Assembly: GCA_020025235.1 (NCBI GenBank)
Contig: JAHHSL010000001.1
Coordinates: forward strand, 182,470 to 246,469
Origin: Ruthenibacterium sp.
Lineage (GTDB): Bacteria > Bacillota > Clostridia > Oscillospirales > Ruminococcaceae
Direction: 5' to 3'
DNA length: 64,000 bases
Shown here: positions 50,292 to 59,074 of the stretch, one piece after another
How positions within the stretch are numbered: position 1 is the first letter of the stretch
Layout: each line of letters opens with the position of its first letter
The notes under the pieces: model-generated
Told to the model about the DNA's origin: nothing
What the model saw: the letters and a program-made list of their open reading frames with translations, nothing else
Databases searched by the model: none
Program-made: the position numbers and the translations under genes

Positions 50292-51167
50292 TCAGATCGC
50301 ATCCAGAATTTCTTTCAGCGCATTGTACTGCATGGTGTAGCCTTCCGCGCCGTCTTTTGCCTTGTTTTCCTTGATGACGTTCTTTGCGTCCTCGGTTTCA
50401 AGCGACTGCAGTGCATCGAACAGAACAAGGTGCGGTTCCAGCGTCAGGAAGCCTTCGTAGCCCTCATCGCGGATCGCGCGGGTCAGCAGCTGCTTGATCT
50501 TGCCTTCGCCGGTGCCGCACAGCACGTTTTCCTTATCGTCGGAAACAGCGTCCTTGATGTGGATATATTCAATGTACGGGCGCAGGAGCTCCCAGCACTT
50601 TTCGGTATCTTCCCCGCACTGAACAAAGTTTGCAAAGTCGAATGCAGCGCGGAAATGCGGGCTTGCCAGTGCGTCGAAAATAATCTTGCAGCGGGCTGCC
50701 GTATCGCCGTAGATATCCTTTTCGTTTTCGTGCAGCAGCACGATGCCGTGCTTTTCGGCAATGGCGTCGAAGCGGCGCAGCTTTTCGATCACCACATCGC
50801 GGTAATCGTCTGCGTTTTTGCCTTCCGGAATGAAGAAGCTGAACATGCGGATGTAGCGGCAATCCAGCATTTTTGCAATCTCGCACAGGCGCTCCAGATC
50901 GACCAGCTGTTTTTCAAAGCCTTCTTCGTCTTCCACGCCCACCTTGCCGATCGGCGAACCGATCGAGGAGACCTTGACGCCGTACTGTGCAAGACGCGGC
51001 ATCAGGTTTTCGCGGACTTCGTCCACTGTGTATTCCGCAATGCCTTTGCCATCTGCGGAACGCAGAGAAATATAGTGCATCCCAAGCGCGGTGACGGTTT
51101 CCATCTGCTTTGTGAAATCCGAACTGATCTCGTCAGCAAAGCCGGAAATATTGATGTTTTCCTTCAT
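50292..51167 (-). CDS. TIM-barrel sugar isomerase/epimerase-like protein (AP2Ec family), copy 2
   Basis: This is the first gene of the minus-strand catabolic transcript. The 291-residue barrel has likely metal ligands in VLLHENEKD, FRAAFDFANFVQ, YIHIKDAV and GFLTLEPHL. It is clearly a different subgroup from copy 1. AAAAGGAG precedes the ATG. The divergent AraC regulator starts 215 bp away, and their shared intergenic region carries the operator-like motif, so this gene is probably the main regulated target. Function is inferred from family and context. Confidence 0.82.
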   Translation of the reverse strand: MKENINISGFADEISSDFTKQMETVTALGMHYISLRSADGKGIAEYTVDEVRENLMPRLAQYGVKVSSIGSPIGKVGVEDEEGFEKQLVDLERLCEIAKMLDCRYIRMFSFFIPEGKNADDYRDVVIEKLRRFDAIAEKHGIVLLHENEKDIYGDTAARCKIIFDALASPHFRAAFDFANFVQCGEDTEKCWELLRPYIEYIHIKDAVSDDKENVLCGTGEGKIKQLLTRAIRDEGYEGFLTLEPHLVLFDALQSLETEDAKNVIKENKAKDGAEGYTMQYNALKEILDAI

Positions 51168-51283
51168 AAGAGACTGCTCCTTTTATCTGTTGGCCGATAT
51201 GCTATGTTTATTTACTGCATGTCAGCATAAAACTATATACTATCACAAGTATATCATACTGATTTGCAACGTTGATTGTTATT

Positions 51284-51312
51284 ATTGCTTGACACATTGC
51301 GAAAATTGTTTT
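51284..51312. promoter_or_regulatory. Operator-like motif, copy 2, in the araC-type/TIM-barrel intergenic region
   Basis: TTGCTTGACACATTG, CG, AAA, A, TTGTTTT mirrors the copy at 45449-45479. It overlaps a plus-strand promoter (TTGACA at 51289, 17-bp spacer, TAAACT at 51312-51317) for the regulator, so binding could give autoregulation. A TGCAACGTT word lies nearby, around 51264-51272. Confidence 0.6.
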
Positions 51313-51382
51313 AAACTCATAACAAAGTTCTATTTGTTTTTCGGTTATGTTCTATTTTCTGCGGAAAGAGGGTGCGATTTTT

Positions 51383-52267
51383 TTGGGCGGAAAAATTCAG
51401 AAATTCACCGTGCGGCAGAATATGCTTTCCAACAGCTTTGAAATCTACCGATACCGTGATTCGTATCTGAACGATATTGCATTGCATCATCACGATTTTT
51501 ATGAAGTTTATCTTTTTTTGAACGGAAATGTCAATTACACGATCGAAAGCCGCAACTATCACCTGCTTCCCGGGGACATCCTGCTCATCAACCCCATGGA
51601 ACTGCACCAGCCGCGCATCACAATGGAAAAGCACCCGTATGAACGCATTGTTTTGTGGGTGAACAAATCGTTTCTGGAACAGTTCAGCACTCCTTCCACC
51701 ACGCTGACGCACTGCTTTGATTCCTCGGTGCCCGGGCACACCAACCTGCTGCGCCTGCCGCCCACGGTGCGCCAGCATATCACCGACCTTATGGAACGGC
51801 TCGTCAGCGAATCCAACAGCGAGGAATACGGCGCGGATATCGCTTCGCTGGGCTGCCTGATCGAGCTTTTGGTCGAACTGAACCGGCAGTCCAAGCATTT
51901 TGCGCAGCACCACGAAATCACCGATAAATCCGGCCCGATCGTGACGGACGTTCTGAATTATATCAACGAGCATTATCACGAGGAGCTGTCTCTGGATATG
52001 CTCGCCTCCCGCTTTTTCGTCAACAAATATCATCTGTCGCACGAATTCAACCGCCTTGTGGGGACAAGCATCTACCGGTATATCATCCAAAAGCGCCTTG
52101 TCATTGCAAAGCAGATGCTTGCGGATGGCCTGCCGCCCACGGACGTCTATCAGCACTGCGGCTTTGGGGATTATTCCAATTTCTACCGCGCCTTCAAGTC
52201 GGAATACGGCATCAGCCCGAAAGATTTTTCCATTGCAGCGCGCGCAGACGATCTTTCATCACCTTGA
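51383..52267 (+). CDS. AraC-family transcriptional regulator of the uronate locus
   Basis: The 294-residue protein has an N-terminal cupin ligand domain (LHHHDFYEVYLFLNG and GDILLINPMELHQPRI) and two helix-turn-helix units at the C-terminus (LDMLASRFFVNKYHLSHEFN, and DVYQHCGFGDYSNFYRAFKSEYGISP). Such regulators usually activate sugar catabolism upon ligand binding. I choose TTG 51383, eight bases from GAGGGTG; an ATG at 51347 lacks a ribosome site. It is divergent from the catabolic genes and probably binds the shared motif. Confidence 0.9.
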   Translation: MGGKIQKFTVRQNMLSNSFEIYRYRDSYLNDIALHHHDFYEVYLFLNGNVNYTIESRNYHLLPGDILLINPMELHQPRITMEKHPYERIVLWVNKSFLEQFSTPSTTLTHCFDSSVPGHTNLLRLPPTVRQHITDLMERLVSESNSEEYGADIASLGCLIELLVELNRQSKHFAQHHEITDKSGPIVTDVLNYINEHYHEELSLDMLASRFFVNKYHLSHEFNRLVGTSIYRYIIQKRLVIAKQMLADGLPPTDVYQHCGFGDYSNFYRAFKSEYGISPKDFSIAARADDLSSP

Positions 52268-52307
52268 GCGTTCCGTGCTCACCTGCCCCATTAAATATAA
52301 TGTAAAA

Positions 52308-52346
52308 AAGACACCTGTACCGCATATGCGATACGGGTGTCTTTCC
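52308..52346. terminator. Bidirectional terminator between the AraC-type gene and rmuC
   Basis: AAAGACACC pairs with GGTGTCTTT, with additional inner pairing, between the two convergent genes. Confidence 0.75.
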
Positions 52347-52350
52347 GTTT

Positions 52351-53661
52351 TCAGTCGGTGTTTTCCGGCAAGGCGCCGTTTTCCGGCATCGTGGTGACGC
52401 TGCTCAGGCGGCGGCGGATCTGCCGCGTGCGCACGCCGACAAGATTTTCCAGCGCGGAATCCGCCTGACGGATGCGCGTCTGCGCCTGTTCCAGCGCCGT
52501 GCCGAAGGTTTCAAATTCCGCTTTGACGCTGCTCAGCACATCCCACACTTCGCCGGAGCGCTTTTGGATCGCAAGCGTCTTGAAGCCCATTTGCAGACTG
52601 TTCAGCAGCGCCGCCATGGTCGTGGGGCCTGCGATCACGATTTTAAATTCCGACTGCAGGCGTTCCACCATGCCGCGGCGCACCACCTCGGCATAAAGCC
52701 CTTCCACCGGAAGGAACATGATGCCGAAATCGGTCGTGTCCGGCACGCGGATGTATTTGGTATGAATATCCTTTGCAAATGCACGGATGCGCTGTTCCAG
52801 TGTTTTTGCTGCGGCTTCCACCTGCACGGGGTCGGCGGTATCATAGGCATCCAGCAGCGCATGATACGCATCCGAAGGGAATTTTGCGTCGATCGGCAGA
52901 TACACCGGCTCTGTTCCGTCGCCCGGCAGCTTCACCGCGTATTCCACCCGTTCACTGCTGCCCTTGACTGTTGCGATGTTTTCGGCGTACTGCTCCGGCG
53001 CAAGGATCTGTTCCAAGATCGCGCCCAGCTGGATCTCGCCCAGGATGCCGCGCGTTTTCACATTGCTCAGCACCTTTTTCAAATCGCCCACGCCGGATGC
53101 AAGCGTCTGCATCTCGCCAAGCCCGCGGTACACGTTTTCCAGCTGTTCGCTCACGCGGCTGAACGAACGCGCCAGTGTTTCGTCCAGTGTTTTCTGCAGC
53201 TTTTCGTCCACCGTGCGGCGCATTTCGTCCAGTCTGCGCCCGTTATCCTGCTGCATTGCGCCGATGCGGTGCTCCATGGTGACGCGGATGTTTTCCAGCT
53301 TCTGCTCGCTTTCAAGCGCACCCGCGTTCATCCGCCGTTCCAGCAGCTGCAGGTGATCGGCAACCGTTTTCTGCAGCGACGTCTGACGGAATGCAAGCTG
53401 TTCGCTCAGTTCCCGCAGACGCACATCCTGCGCCTGCGCCGCCTGCTGCTGTGCGCTCACCTGCATCTGCGCCGCCGTGCGCATGGAATTCTGCACATTT
53501 GTGGAAAGCTCTGTGCGCAGCATGCGCATTTCCTCGCGCAGCTCCTGCGAAAGCTCCTCGAGCAGATGCTCCTGCTCGTCCTTTTTCGGGCGCATCAAAA
53601 TACTGCACAGGGACAGCACTGCCGCCAGACCCGCAAGGGCCAAAGTGATATATTCGATCAT
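52351..53661 (-). CDS. rmuC: RmuC-family protein
   Basis: RmuC proteins are thought to be nuclease-like factors that limit recombination and inversions at short repeats. The 436-residue chain starts with a membrane helix (IEYITLALAGLAAVLSLCSIL), then a long coiled coil (about residues 35-190). The RmuC core follows, with KTRGILGEIQLGAILEQIL, YAVKLPG, PIDAKFP and IMFLPVEGLYAE. An AAAGGAGA site precedes the ATG at 53661; a longer upstream frame lacks a site. It is divergent from the deacetylase gene. Confidence 0.92.
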   Translation of the reverse strand: MIEYITLALAGLAAVLSLCSILMRPKKDEQEHLLEELSQELREEMRMLRTELSTNVQNSMRTAAQMQVSAQQQAAQAQDVRLRELSEQLAFRQTSLQKTVADHLQLLERRMNAGALESEQKLENIRVTMEHRIGAMQQDNGRRLDEMRRTVDEKLQKTLDETLARSFSRVSEQLENVYRGLGEMQTLASGVGDLKKVLSNVKTRGILGEIQLGAILEQILAPEQYAENIATVKGSSERVEYAVKLPGDGTEPVYLPIDAKFPSDAYHALLDAYDTADPVQVEAAAKTLEQRIRAFAKDIHTKYIRVPDTTDFGIMFLPVEGLYAEVVRRGMVERLQSEFKIVIAGPTTMAALLNSLQMGFKTLAIQKRSGEVWDVLSSVKAEFETFGTALEQAQTRIRQADSALENLVGVRTRQIRRRLSSVTTMPENGALPENTD

Positions 53662-53768
53662 GGTTCGTCTCCTTTGCCGCACCGTCCGGCTGTGTGATAT
53701 GCTCCGCGGCGCTGTCATAAAATACAGTATACGAGGAAATCCTCTGTAAATCAACAACGAAGGCGGCG

Positions 53769-54608
53769 ATGTATTTGTTCAACCTTAAAACACCCTTGCG
53801 GTTTTCCCGAAAAACAAACGCACGGATCGCAGCGGCAGGCGCTTTGTGTCTTGCGCTGTGCCTGTGCTCCGTTCCGCTGCATCAGCGGCGCTATGTCTGT
53901 TCCGAGGAAGATCTTTCCGACACCGGCGCCGTTGTGGCCGCGCAGGCGTCCGTCAGCGGCTCGGACGGTCCCGCAGAGGAAAAGGTGGTATATCTGACGT
54001 TTGACGACGGCCCGTCCAAGACGACCGAAACCATTCTGGACGTTTTGAAGGAAGCGCAGGTCCCTGCAACCTTTTTTGTGATTGCCGCTGAAAACAACGA
54101 AAAATATCTTCCGGTTCTGGAGCGCACGGCCGCCGAAGGGCACCTGATCGCACTGCACTCGTGCAGCCACGATTACAAAACCATTTATTCAAGCCCCAAT
54201 GCATACTGGGACGATCTGGAAAAGCTGCGCGAAAAGCTTCTGCCCTATGTCCCCGCCGAAAAGGAGCTTTTGTATCTGCGTTTTCCCGGCGGCAGCACCA
54301 ACACGGTCAGCCACCGATATGGCGGCAGTGAAATCATGAAAAAGCTGAAAACGCAGGCGCAGGAACGCGGCTTCACCTATGTGGACTGGAACGTCTGCGC
54401 CGAAGACGCCGTGGGCGGGCATCCTTCCGCTTCAACCATTTACAGCAATGTGATCCGCGAAGCCGCAGACAAAAACGTATGCGTTGTGCTGATGCATGAT
54501 ACCAATAATACCAAAAACACCGCAGCCGCCCTGCCCGATATCATCCGCTGGTTCAAAAATTCCGGCTACCGGTTCGATACCGTCGATCACCTTGACAAAA
54601 AGGTATAG
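53769..54608 (+). CDS. Polysaccharide deacetylase (NodB domain), membrane-anchored
   Basis: This predicted extracellular carbohydrate esterase family 4 enzyme probably removes acetyl groups from peptidoglycan or another surface glycan. A signal/anchor helix lies at about residues 18-37 (ARIAAAGALCLALCLCS). The NodB motifs are LTFDDGPS, HSCSHDY (HxxxH), LRFPGGS, DWN and LMHDT. The zinc site is complete. The 279-residue length is normal. AAGGCGGCG lies directly before the ATG. Confidence 0.9.
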   Translation: MYLFNLKTPLRFSRKTNARIAAAGALCLALCLCSVPLHQRRYVCSEEDLSDTGAVVAAQASVSGSDGPAEEKVVYLTFDDGPSKTTETILDVLKEAQVPATFFVIAAENNEKYLPVLERTAAEGHLIALHSCSHDYKTIYSSPNAYWDDLEKLREKLLPYVPAEKELLYLRFPGGSTNTVSHRYGGSEIMKKLKTQAQERGFTYVDWNVCAEDAVGGHPSASTIYSNVIREAADKNVCVVLMHDTNNTKNTAAALPDIIRWFKNSGYRFDTVDHLDKKV

Positions 54609-54693
54609 CCTGCCGCATCCGGCATTCCGGACGCCGAGTTTGTGAAAAAACTGCAAATTTTTCAGGAATCGGGGACAAAGCGCGCGGGAATAA

Positions 54694-54722
54694 TTGTAAA
54701 TGATGCGGAAATACGGTATACT
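54694..54722 (+). promoter_or_regulatory. Sigma-A-type promoter of the DUF5685 operon
   Basis: TTGTAA, an exact 17-bp spacer and TATACT lie 40 bp upstream of the DUF5685 gene, so this trio has its own transcript. Confidence 0.7.
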
Positions 54723-54761
54723 GAATGTGTTTGGCTCGATTGAAAAGGGGTGTGTGCTGTC

Positions 54762-55625
54762 ATGTTCGGATATGTTCTTCCGTTCAAACCGGAAATGAAA
54801 GTGCGTGAATGGTACGCATACCGCGCCTATTACTGCGGCCTTTGCAAAGAGCTGAAACGTGAATACGGCTTTATATCCCGTTTTCTTCTGAACTACGATC
54901 TTGTTGTTCCCGCACTTCTGACGGACGGCATCGCCGGCATTCAGGCGCATATGTGTCCGGAACGGTGCATTGCAAACCCCGTTGAAAAACGGCCGATGTG
55001 CCAGAGCACCGAGGGTCTGCGCCTTGCCGCCGATTCCCTTGTGCTGACGGTCTACTACAAGCTGTGCGATGATCTTGCCGACGAACGCTTTTTCCGCCGC
55101 ATCCCCGCTTTGCTGCTTCGTCCGTTTCTGAGCGCCATGCGCCGGAAGGCTGCGGCACGGCGCCCTGCGCTGGATGAAACACTGCGCGTGCAGACACAGG
55201 CACAGCAGGCGCTTGAAAAGCGCGAAAGCCGAAGCTTTGACGAAGCCGCCGATCCGACGGCCCGCATGACGGCAGCGCTTTTCGCCCAGGCATGCCCGGG
55301 CAACCGCGCGCTGGAACGCATGGGGCTGTTCATGGGAAAGATCATCTATTATCTTGATGCAGCCGAGGACTATGAAAAAGACACCCGCTCCGGCGCATAC
55401 AACGTATTTGTGCTCAACGGCCTTTCCCGCGAGGAAACGATCCGGCAGGCACAGCTTCTCTGCCGCATGTGCGCCGGGGAAGCCGCGCTGGCCTACAATC
55501 TTCTGGATACCGGGCCGTGCCGCGCGCTGCTGGACAACATCGTCTTTTTGGGCCTTCCGCAGAGTATTTCTCTTGCCGGACAGGAACGCAGCACCCGCAG
55601 AAACGGTGCGCATGCCGAATTGTAA
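54762..55625 (+). CDS. DUF5685-like protein
   Basis: The 287-residue soluble protein begins MFGYVLPFKPEMKVREW and has the conserved block YYCGLCKELKREYG, whose CxxC may bind metal. Further conserved-looking Cys residues occur around MCPERCIANPVEKRPMCQ, and LDAAEDYEKDTRSGAYN is a hallmark of the family. The fold looks helical, resembling isoprenoid-synthase-like proteins, but no reaction is known. A GTG at 54750 is an alternative start. It is followed by a J-domain-like gene and a membrane protein gene, a trio worth treating as one system. Confidence 0.75.
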   Translation: MFGYVLPFKPEMKVREWYAYRAYYCGLCKELKREYGFISRFLLNYDLVVPALLTDGIAGIQAHMCPERCIANPVEKRPMCQSTEGLRLAADSLVLTVYYKLCDDLADERFFRRIPALLLRPFLSAMRRKAAARRPALDETLRVQTQAQQALEKRESRSFDEAADPTARMTAALFAQACPGNRALERMGLFMGKIIYYLDAAEDYEKDTRSGAYNVFVLNGLSREETIRQAQLLCRMCAGEAALAYNLLDTGPCRALLDNIVFLGLPQSISLAGQERSTRRNGAHAEL

Positions 55626-55664
55626 AAACACCGACCACCGATTCATCATCAGAAAGGAATTTAA

Positions 55665-56297
55665 ATGGACGCTTATAAGGTTTTAGGGCTGACGCCGGAC
55701 GCAACGGAAGAGGAAATCAAATCCGCATACCGCATGCTTGCCCAGAAATACAATCCCCAGCAGTACGAAGCCGGCCCCCTGCGCGAAGAGGCCGAAGCTA
55801 AAATGACCGAGATCAACGAGGCATTCGATACGCTTATGGGCGCGATCCGCACCGGCACGCCGGTCGGCAGCGCGGCGGGCGCTTCCGGTGCTTCGGCAGA
55901 GCCGGAAAACGGACGCACCGCAAACGGACGCTACCGTGCGATCCGCCAGATGATCTCCGGCGGCGCGGTCGATCAGGCACTGGAGGAGCTGAAGCTTATC
56001 CCCGGCGGCTCGAACGACGCGGAATGGAACTTCCTTGTCGGCAGCGCCTATTACTATAAGGGCTGGGTCGCAGATGCCCTGCGCTATTTCCAGACGGCGT
56101 GCCGCCTTTCCCCGGGCAACCGCGAATATGAAGCGGCGCTGCGCAACCTGCAGAACAACAGCCGCGGCGCAATGCCCGGCAGCCCCTACGGTTCCAACAT
56201 GGGCGGCGCGCAGGTGGTGAACTGCAGCTGCTGTGATATGTGCACCGCAATGATGTGCATGGATATGTGCTGCGGATGCGGCCGAGGGGGCTGCTGA
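55665..56297 (+). CDS. J-domain-like protein with degenerate HPD and Cys/Met-rich tail
   Basis: Residues 1-60 form a J-like fold (YKVLGLTPDATEEEIKSAYR). The Hsp70-activating HPD tripeptide is replaced by Asn-Pro-Gln (30-32), so DnaK stimulation is unlikely. A low-complexity linker leads to a TPR-like region (about 95-165: VGSAYYYKGWVADALRYFQTAC). The last 25 residues are packed with Cys and Met (CSCCDMC, MMCMDMCCGCG), a likely metal-binding or lipid-modifiable tail. The gene lies 39 bp after DUF5685 and 5 bp before a membrane protein gene. AGAAAGGA precedes the ATG. Confidence 0.85.
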   Translation: MDAYKVLGLTPDATEEEIKSAYRMLAQKYNPQQYEAGPLREEAEAKMTEINEAFDTLMGAIRTGTPVGSAAGASGASAEPENGRTANGRYRAIRQMISGGAVDQALEELKLIPGGSNDAEWNFLVGSAYYYKGWVADALRYFQTACRLSPGNREYEAALRNLQNNSRGAMPGSPYGSNMGGAQVVNCSCCDMCTAMMCMDMCCGCGRGGC

Positions 56298-56302
56298 ACG
56301 CG

Positions 56303-56851
56303 ATGCCGAAACGCCAGAGTGAAAGCCGGAAGATCGCTCTTTCGGGTGTTTTTGGTGCGCTTGCCACCGTTCTGATGCTCATGGGCGGCATCCTGCCGTT
56401 TGCGACGTTTGCAGCGCCCGCCGCTGCGGGGATCCTGCTGGTTCCCGCCGCCGTGGAATTCGGCATGAAAACCGGATATATCCTGTATGCTGCGATCGGC
56501 CTTCTTTCCCTTTTTGTGGTGCCCGACAAGGAAATGAGCCTGATCTTCATCTTCTTCCTTGGCTTTTACCCGCTTTTGAAGGCTTCGATCGAGCATATCC
56601 GCTCGCATGCGGTTCAATGGATCGTCAAATTTTCCATTTTCAACGCCTGCATCATCGCAATGTATTCCATCGTGATCTTTCTTTTTCCGATCGAAGCGAT
56701 CGTGCAGGAATTTGAAAGCGCAGGGCTGCCCTTTTCGGCGCTTTTGCTTTTTTTGGGGAACCTTACGTTTTTGATCTATGATACTGCCGTCGCACGCATC
56801 GTCGGGCTTTACTGTCTGCGCCTGCGCCCGAAGCTGATCAAAATGCACTGA
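56303..56851 (+). CDS. Integral membrane protein, ECF S-component-like
   Basis: The 182-residue protein has five or six membrane helices. The N-terminal pattern RKIALSGVFGALATVLMLMGG resembles substrate-binding (S) components of ECF transporters, as does its size. No ECF ATPase or T-component genes are nearby, so it could use shared modules or not be a transporter. The start at 56303 lies five bases after the J-like gene, with GAGGGGG inside that gene. It is cotranscribed with DUF5685 and the J-like protein. Confidence 0.65.
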   Translation: MPKRQSESRKIALSGVFGALATVLMLMGGILPFATFAAPAAAGILLVPAAVEFGMKTGYILYAAIGLLSLFVVPDKEMSLIFIFFLGFYPLLKASIEHIRSHAVQWIVKFSIFNACIIAMYSIVIFLFPIEAIVQEFESAGLPFSALLLFLGNLTFLIYDTAVARIVGLYCLRLRPKLIKMH

Positions 56852-56862
56852 ATCTTTTCGCA

Positions 56863-56890
56863 GGACGGCTTTTGCCGTCCTTTTTTGTTG
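56863..56890 (+). terminator. Intrinsic terminator of the DUF5685 operon
   Basis: GGACGGC and GCCGTCC pair around a short loop, followed by T6. Confidence 0.85.
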
Positions 56891-57028
56891 GGTGATTAGG
56901 CGCTTTGGGATGCGTCAATCCTGTGTTTACGGCGGTTTGCGCCCGCCGCCCAAACTGTATTGTAATGATTGCCGGACTATACGGCTGTGCACCGCACCGG
57001 TACGGGGCCGAAATAAGGAGGACTGAAA

Positions 57029-58831
57029 ATGGAGCTTCGCAGCAATATCAAAACTCTCAACTATCTCCGGAAACTTCTTCTGGATGATACCGACCGCATC
57101 CTGCCGTTTGCCATACGGCCGCAAAAGCCCTCCGCACACGGAAATCTGCCGCGCAGCCTTCCGCGCGCAGAGCCCCGATCGGAAGGCGTTGCCCCGGCGG
57201 CGCTTGACCGGCTTCTGCGCAGCCTTTCCGACCCCGGATGCGCGACCCACGCCTGCATTGTGCTGCGCCATGGCAAGGTGATTGCCGAAGCCGCCTTTGC
57301 CCCGTATTCCGGCCGGTACTGGCATGTAACGCACAGCCTGTGCAAAAGCGTCACGGGAACCGCCATCGGCATGCTCATCGACGAAGGCAGGCTTTCGCTT
57401 GACGAACGGATCTGCGATATTTTTTCCGATCAGTGCGGGATTTTGACCGGACGGCGCATGCGCAGCATCACCGTGCGCCACCTGCTCACCATGACAAGCG
57501 GCGTCGCGTTCCGCGAAGCGGGTGCTGTTCTGGAATCCAACTGGGTGCGCGCCTTTCTGGATTCCGACGTCCAGTGGGACCCCGGCACGCAGTTTGAATA
57601 CAACAGCATGAACAGCTACATGCTTTCCGCCATCGTCAAGGCCCGCACCGGAGAAGGTCTGTGTGATTACCTGCGTCCGCGCCTGTTCGAGCCGCTCGGC
57701 TTCGGGGACATTGCGTGGGAGACATGCCCCATGGGCATTGAAAAAGGCGGCTGGGGTCTGTACATTTATCTGGAGGATATCGCAAAACTCGGTCAGCTTT
57801 ATCTGCAGAACGGCACATGGTATTCGCAAGACGGCACACCGAAGCGCATCCTGAGCGAAGAATGGGTTCACGATGCACAGACGCCGCACGCCCATAATGC
57901 CGAAAACGACGAATACGGTTATCAGATGTGGCCGCGCAGCGCAGACGGGCTGTATATGTTCAACGGCATGTTCGGTCAGTACGTCGTCATTGTGCCCGGA
58001 CAGCAAATGGTGATTGCCGTCAACGCAGGCGCCGGACATCTGTTCACACAAAGCCGCAGCGATCTTGCCGTGCAGCGGTTTTTGAAGGACGTACAGAACA
58101 CGACGGACGCCGAACTTTCCGATGAAGATGCCGCACAGCGGCTTTCGTTCACGCTTTCACACCTTTCCTTCGGGCAGCGCGTGCCCGAAATGCCCGCGCC
58201 GGAGCCGCCGCCTGCGTGGTATCACCGGCTGCGTGATCTGTTTTTCCCGCCCAAGCCCCCGCAGCCCGTACCCGTGATCCCGGATGCCGTGCGTCCGGCT
58301 CTGGCACAAACCTATACGCTTTGTGAAAACCGCGCCGGCCTGATCCCCGTTGTCATCGCCTGCATGGGCGATTGGTACACAAAGGGCGTCCACCAGATCG
58401 GCTTTGAGGCAGGCGAAAATTCCCTCACGCTTTTCTGGACGGAAAGCGGTGCAATGCTCCGCATCCCCGTCGGCTTTGACCGTGCCGCCGAATGTGAAAT
58501 AGAACTGGGCGGCAGCCGGTATCATCTCGGCGTCACGGGTGTTTTCACGCAGGACGAAGACGAAACCCCTGTTCTGAAGCTGACGGTGTGCCTGCTGGAA
58601 AGTTCGAGCACCCGCCTTTTGAAGTTTTTCTTCCAGCCCGACGGCACACTGACGCTAAAACTCAGCGAAACACCGGATCTTCGGGAAACATTCCTTTCTG
58701 CACAGAGCGCGGTAAACGCTGCTGTGATTTTCAAAGACCTCAACTATCTGCAGTACCTGATCGAGCGCAAACTCAACCCGGTTGTGCACAGCAAACCTGA
58801 ACTGAACAAATCCGGTAAAAACGGACAATGA
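57029..58831 (+). CDS. Cytosolic serine hydrolase, beta-lactamase/class C fold
   Basis: The 600-residue protein has an N-terminal class C-type serine hydrolase domain (about 50-360) and an extra C-terminal beta-rich domain of about 200 residues. The nucleophile motif is SLCK (SxxK), the second motif is YNS in FEYNSMNSYML, and the third position reads FNGMFG in place of KTG. No signal peptide or membrane helix is visible, so it probably works in the cytoplasm as an esterase or peptidase, and antibiotic resistance is unlikely. AAGGAGG precedes the ATG. A proline-rich hinge (PAPEPPPAWY) joins the domains. Confidence 0.82.
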   Translation: MELRSNIKTLNYLRKLLLDDTDRILPFAIRPQKPSAHGNLPRSLPRAEPRSEGVAPAALDRLLRSLSDPGCATHACIVLRHGKVIAEAAFAPYSGRYWHVTHSLCKSVTGTAIGMLIDEGRLSLDERICDIFSDQCGILTGRRMRSITVRHLLTMTSGVAFREAGAVLESNWVRAFLDSDVQWDPGTQFEYNSMNSYMLSAIVKARTGEGLCDYLRPRLFEPLGFGDIAWETCPMGIEKGGWGLYIYLEDIAKLGQLYLQNGTWYSQDGTPKRILSEEWVHDAQTPHAHNAENDEYGYQMWPRSADGLYMFNGMFGQYVVIVPGQQMVIAVNAGAGHLFTQSRSDLAVQRFLKDVQNTTDAELSDEDAAQRLSFTLSHLSFGQRVPEMPAPEPPPAWYHRLRDLFFPPKPPQPVPVIPDAVRPALAQTYTLCENRAGLIPVVIACMGDWYTKGVHQIGFEAGENSLTLFWTESGAMLRIPVGFDRAAECEIELGGSRYHLGVTGVFTQDEDETPVLKLTVCLLESSSTRLLKFFFQPDGTLTLKLSETPDLRETFLSAQSAVNAAVIFKDLNYLQYLIERKLNPVVHSKPELNKSGKNGQ

Positions 58832-58873
58832 CAAAAAGCCCCCTTATGTAGTGATCCTGCATAAGGGGGCTTT
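58832..58873 (+). terminator. Intrinsic terminator of the serine hydrolase gene
   Basis: AAAAGCCCCCTTATG pairs with CATAAGGGGGCTTT around a short loop. The following 200 bp hold no gene I can support. Confidence 0.8.
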
Positions 58874-59074
58874 GCCATGTCTAAGAGAAAACACAATAAA
58901 ATCGAACGCCTGTTTCCAATCATCCAAGCGAATCCGGCAGCAGGGATGTGAAAAAAGAAGGGGCGGAAGGAAAATTTTTATATGCTGCTTTGCGGTGTGC
59001 ACTGTCCGGCGGTTCAGGTCAGCTGTCTGCCATGCCTCTCAGGCACACTTTCCGTCTGCCGTCAGAATCCCCCG

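Noticed and set aside
57029..58831. Serine hydrolase as a secreted beta-lactamase
   Set aside because: There is no signal peptide and the KTG motif is not conserved, so antibiotic hydrolysis is not supported.
58877..58951. 24-codon frame starting ATGTCTAAG behind an AAGGGGG stretch
   Set aside because: The apparent ribosome site is the right arm of the preceding terminator hairpin. No conservation evidence is available.
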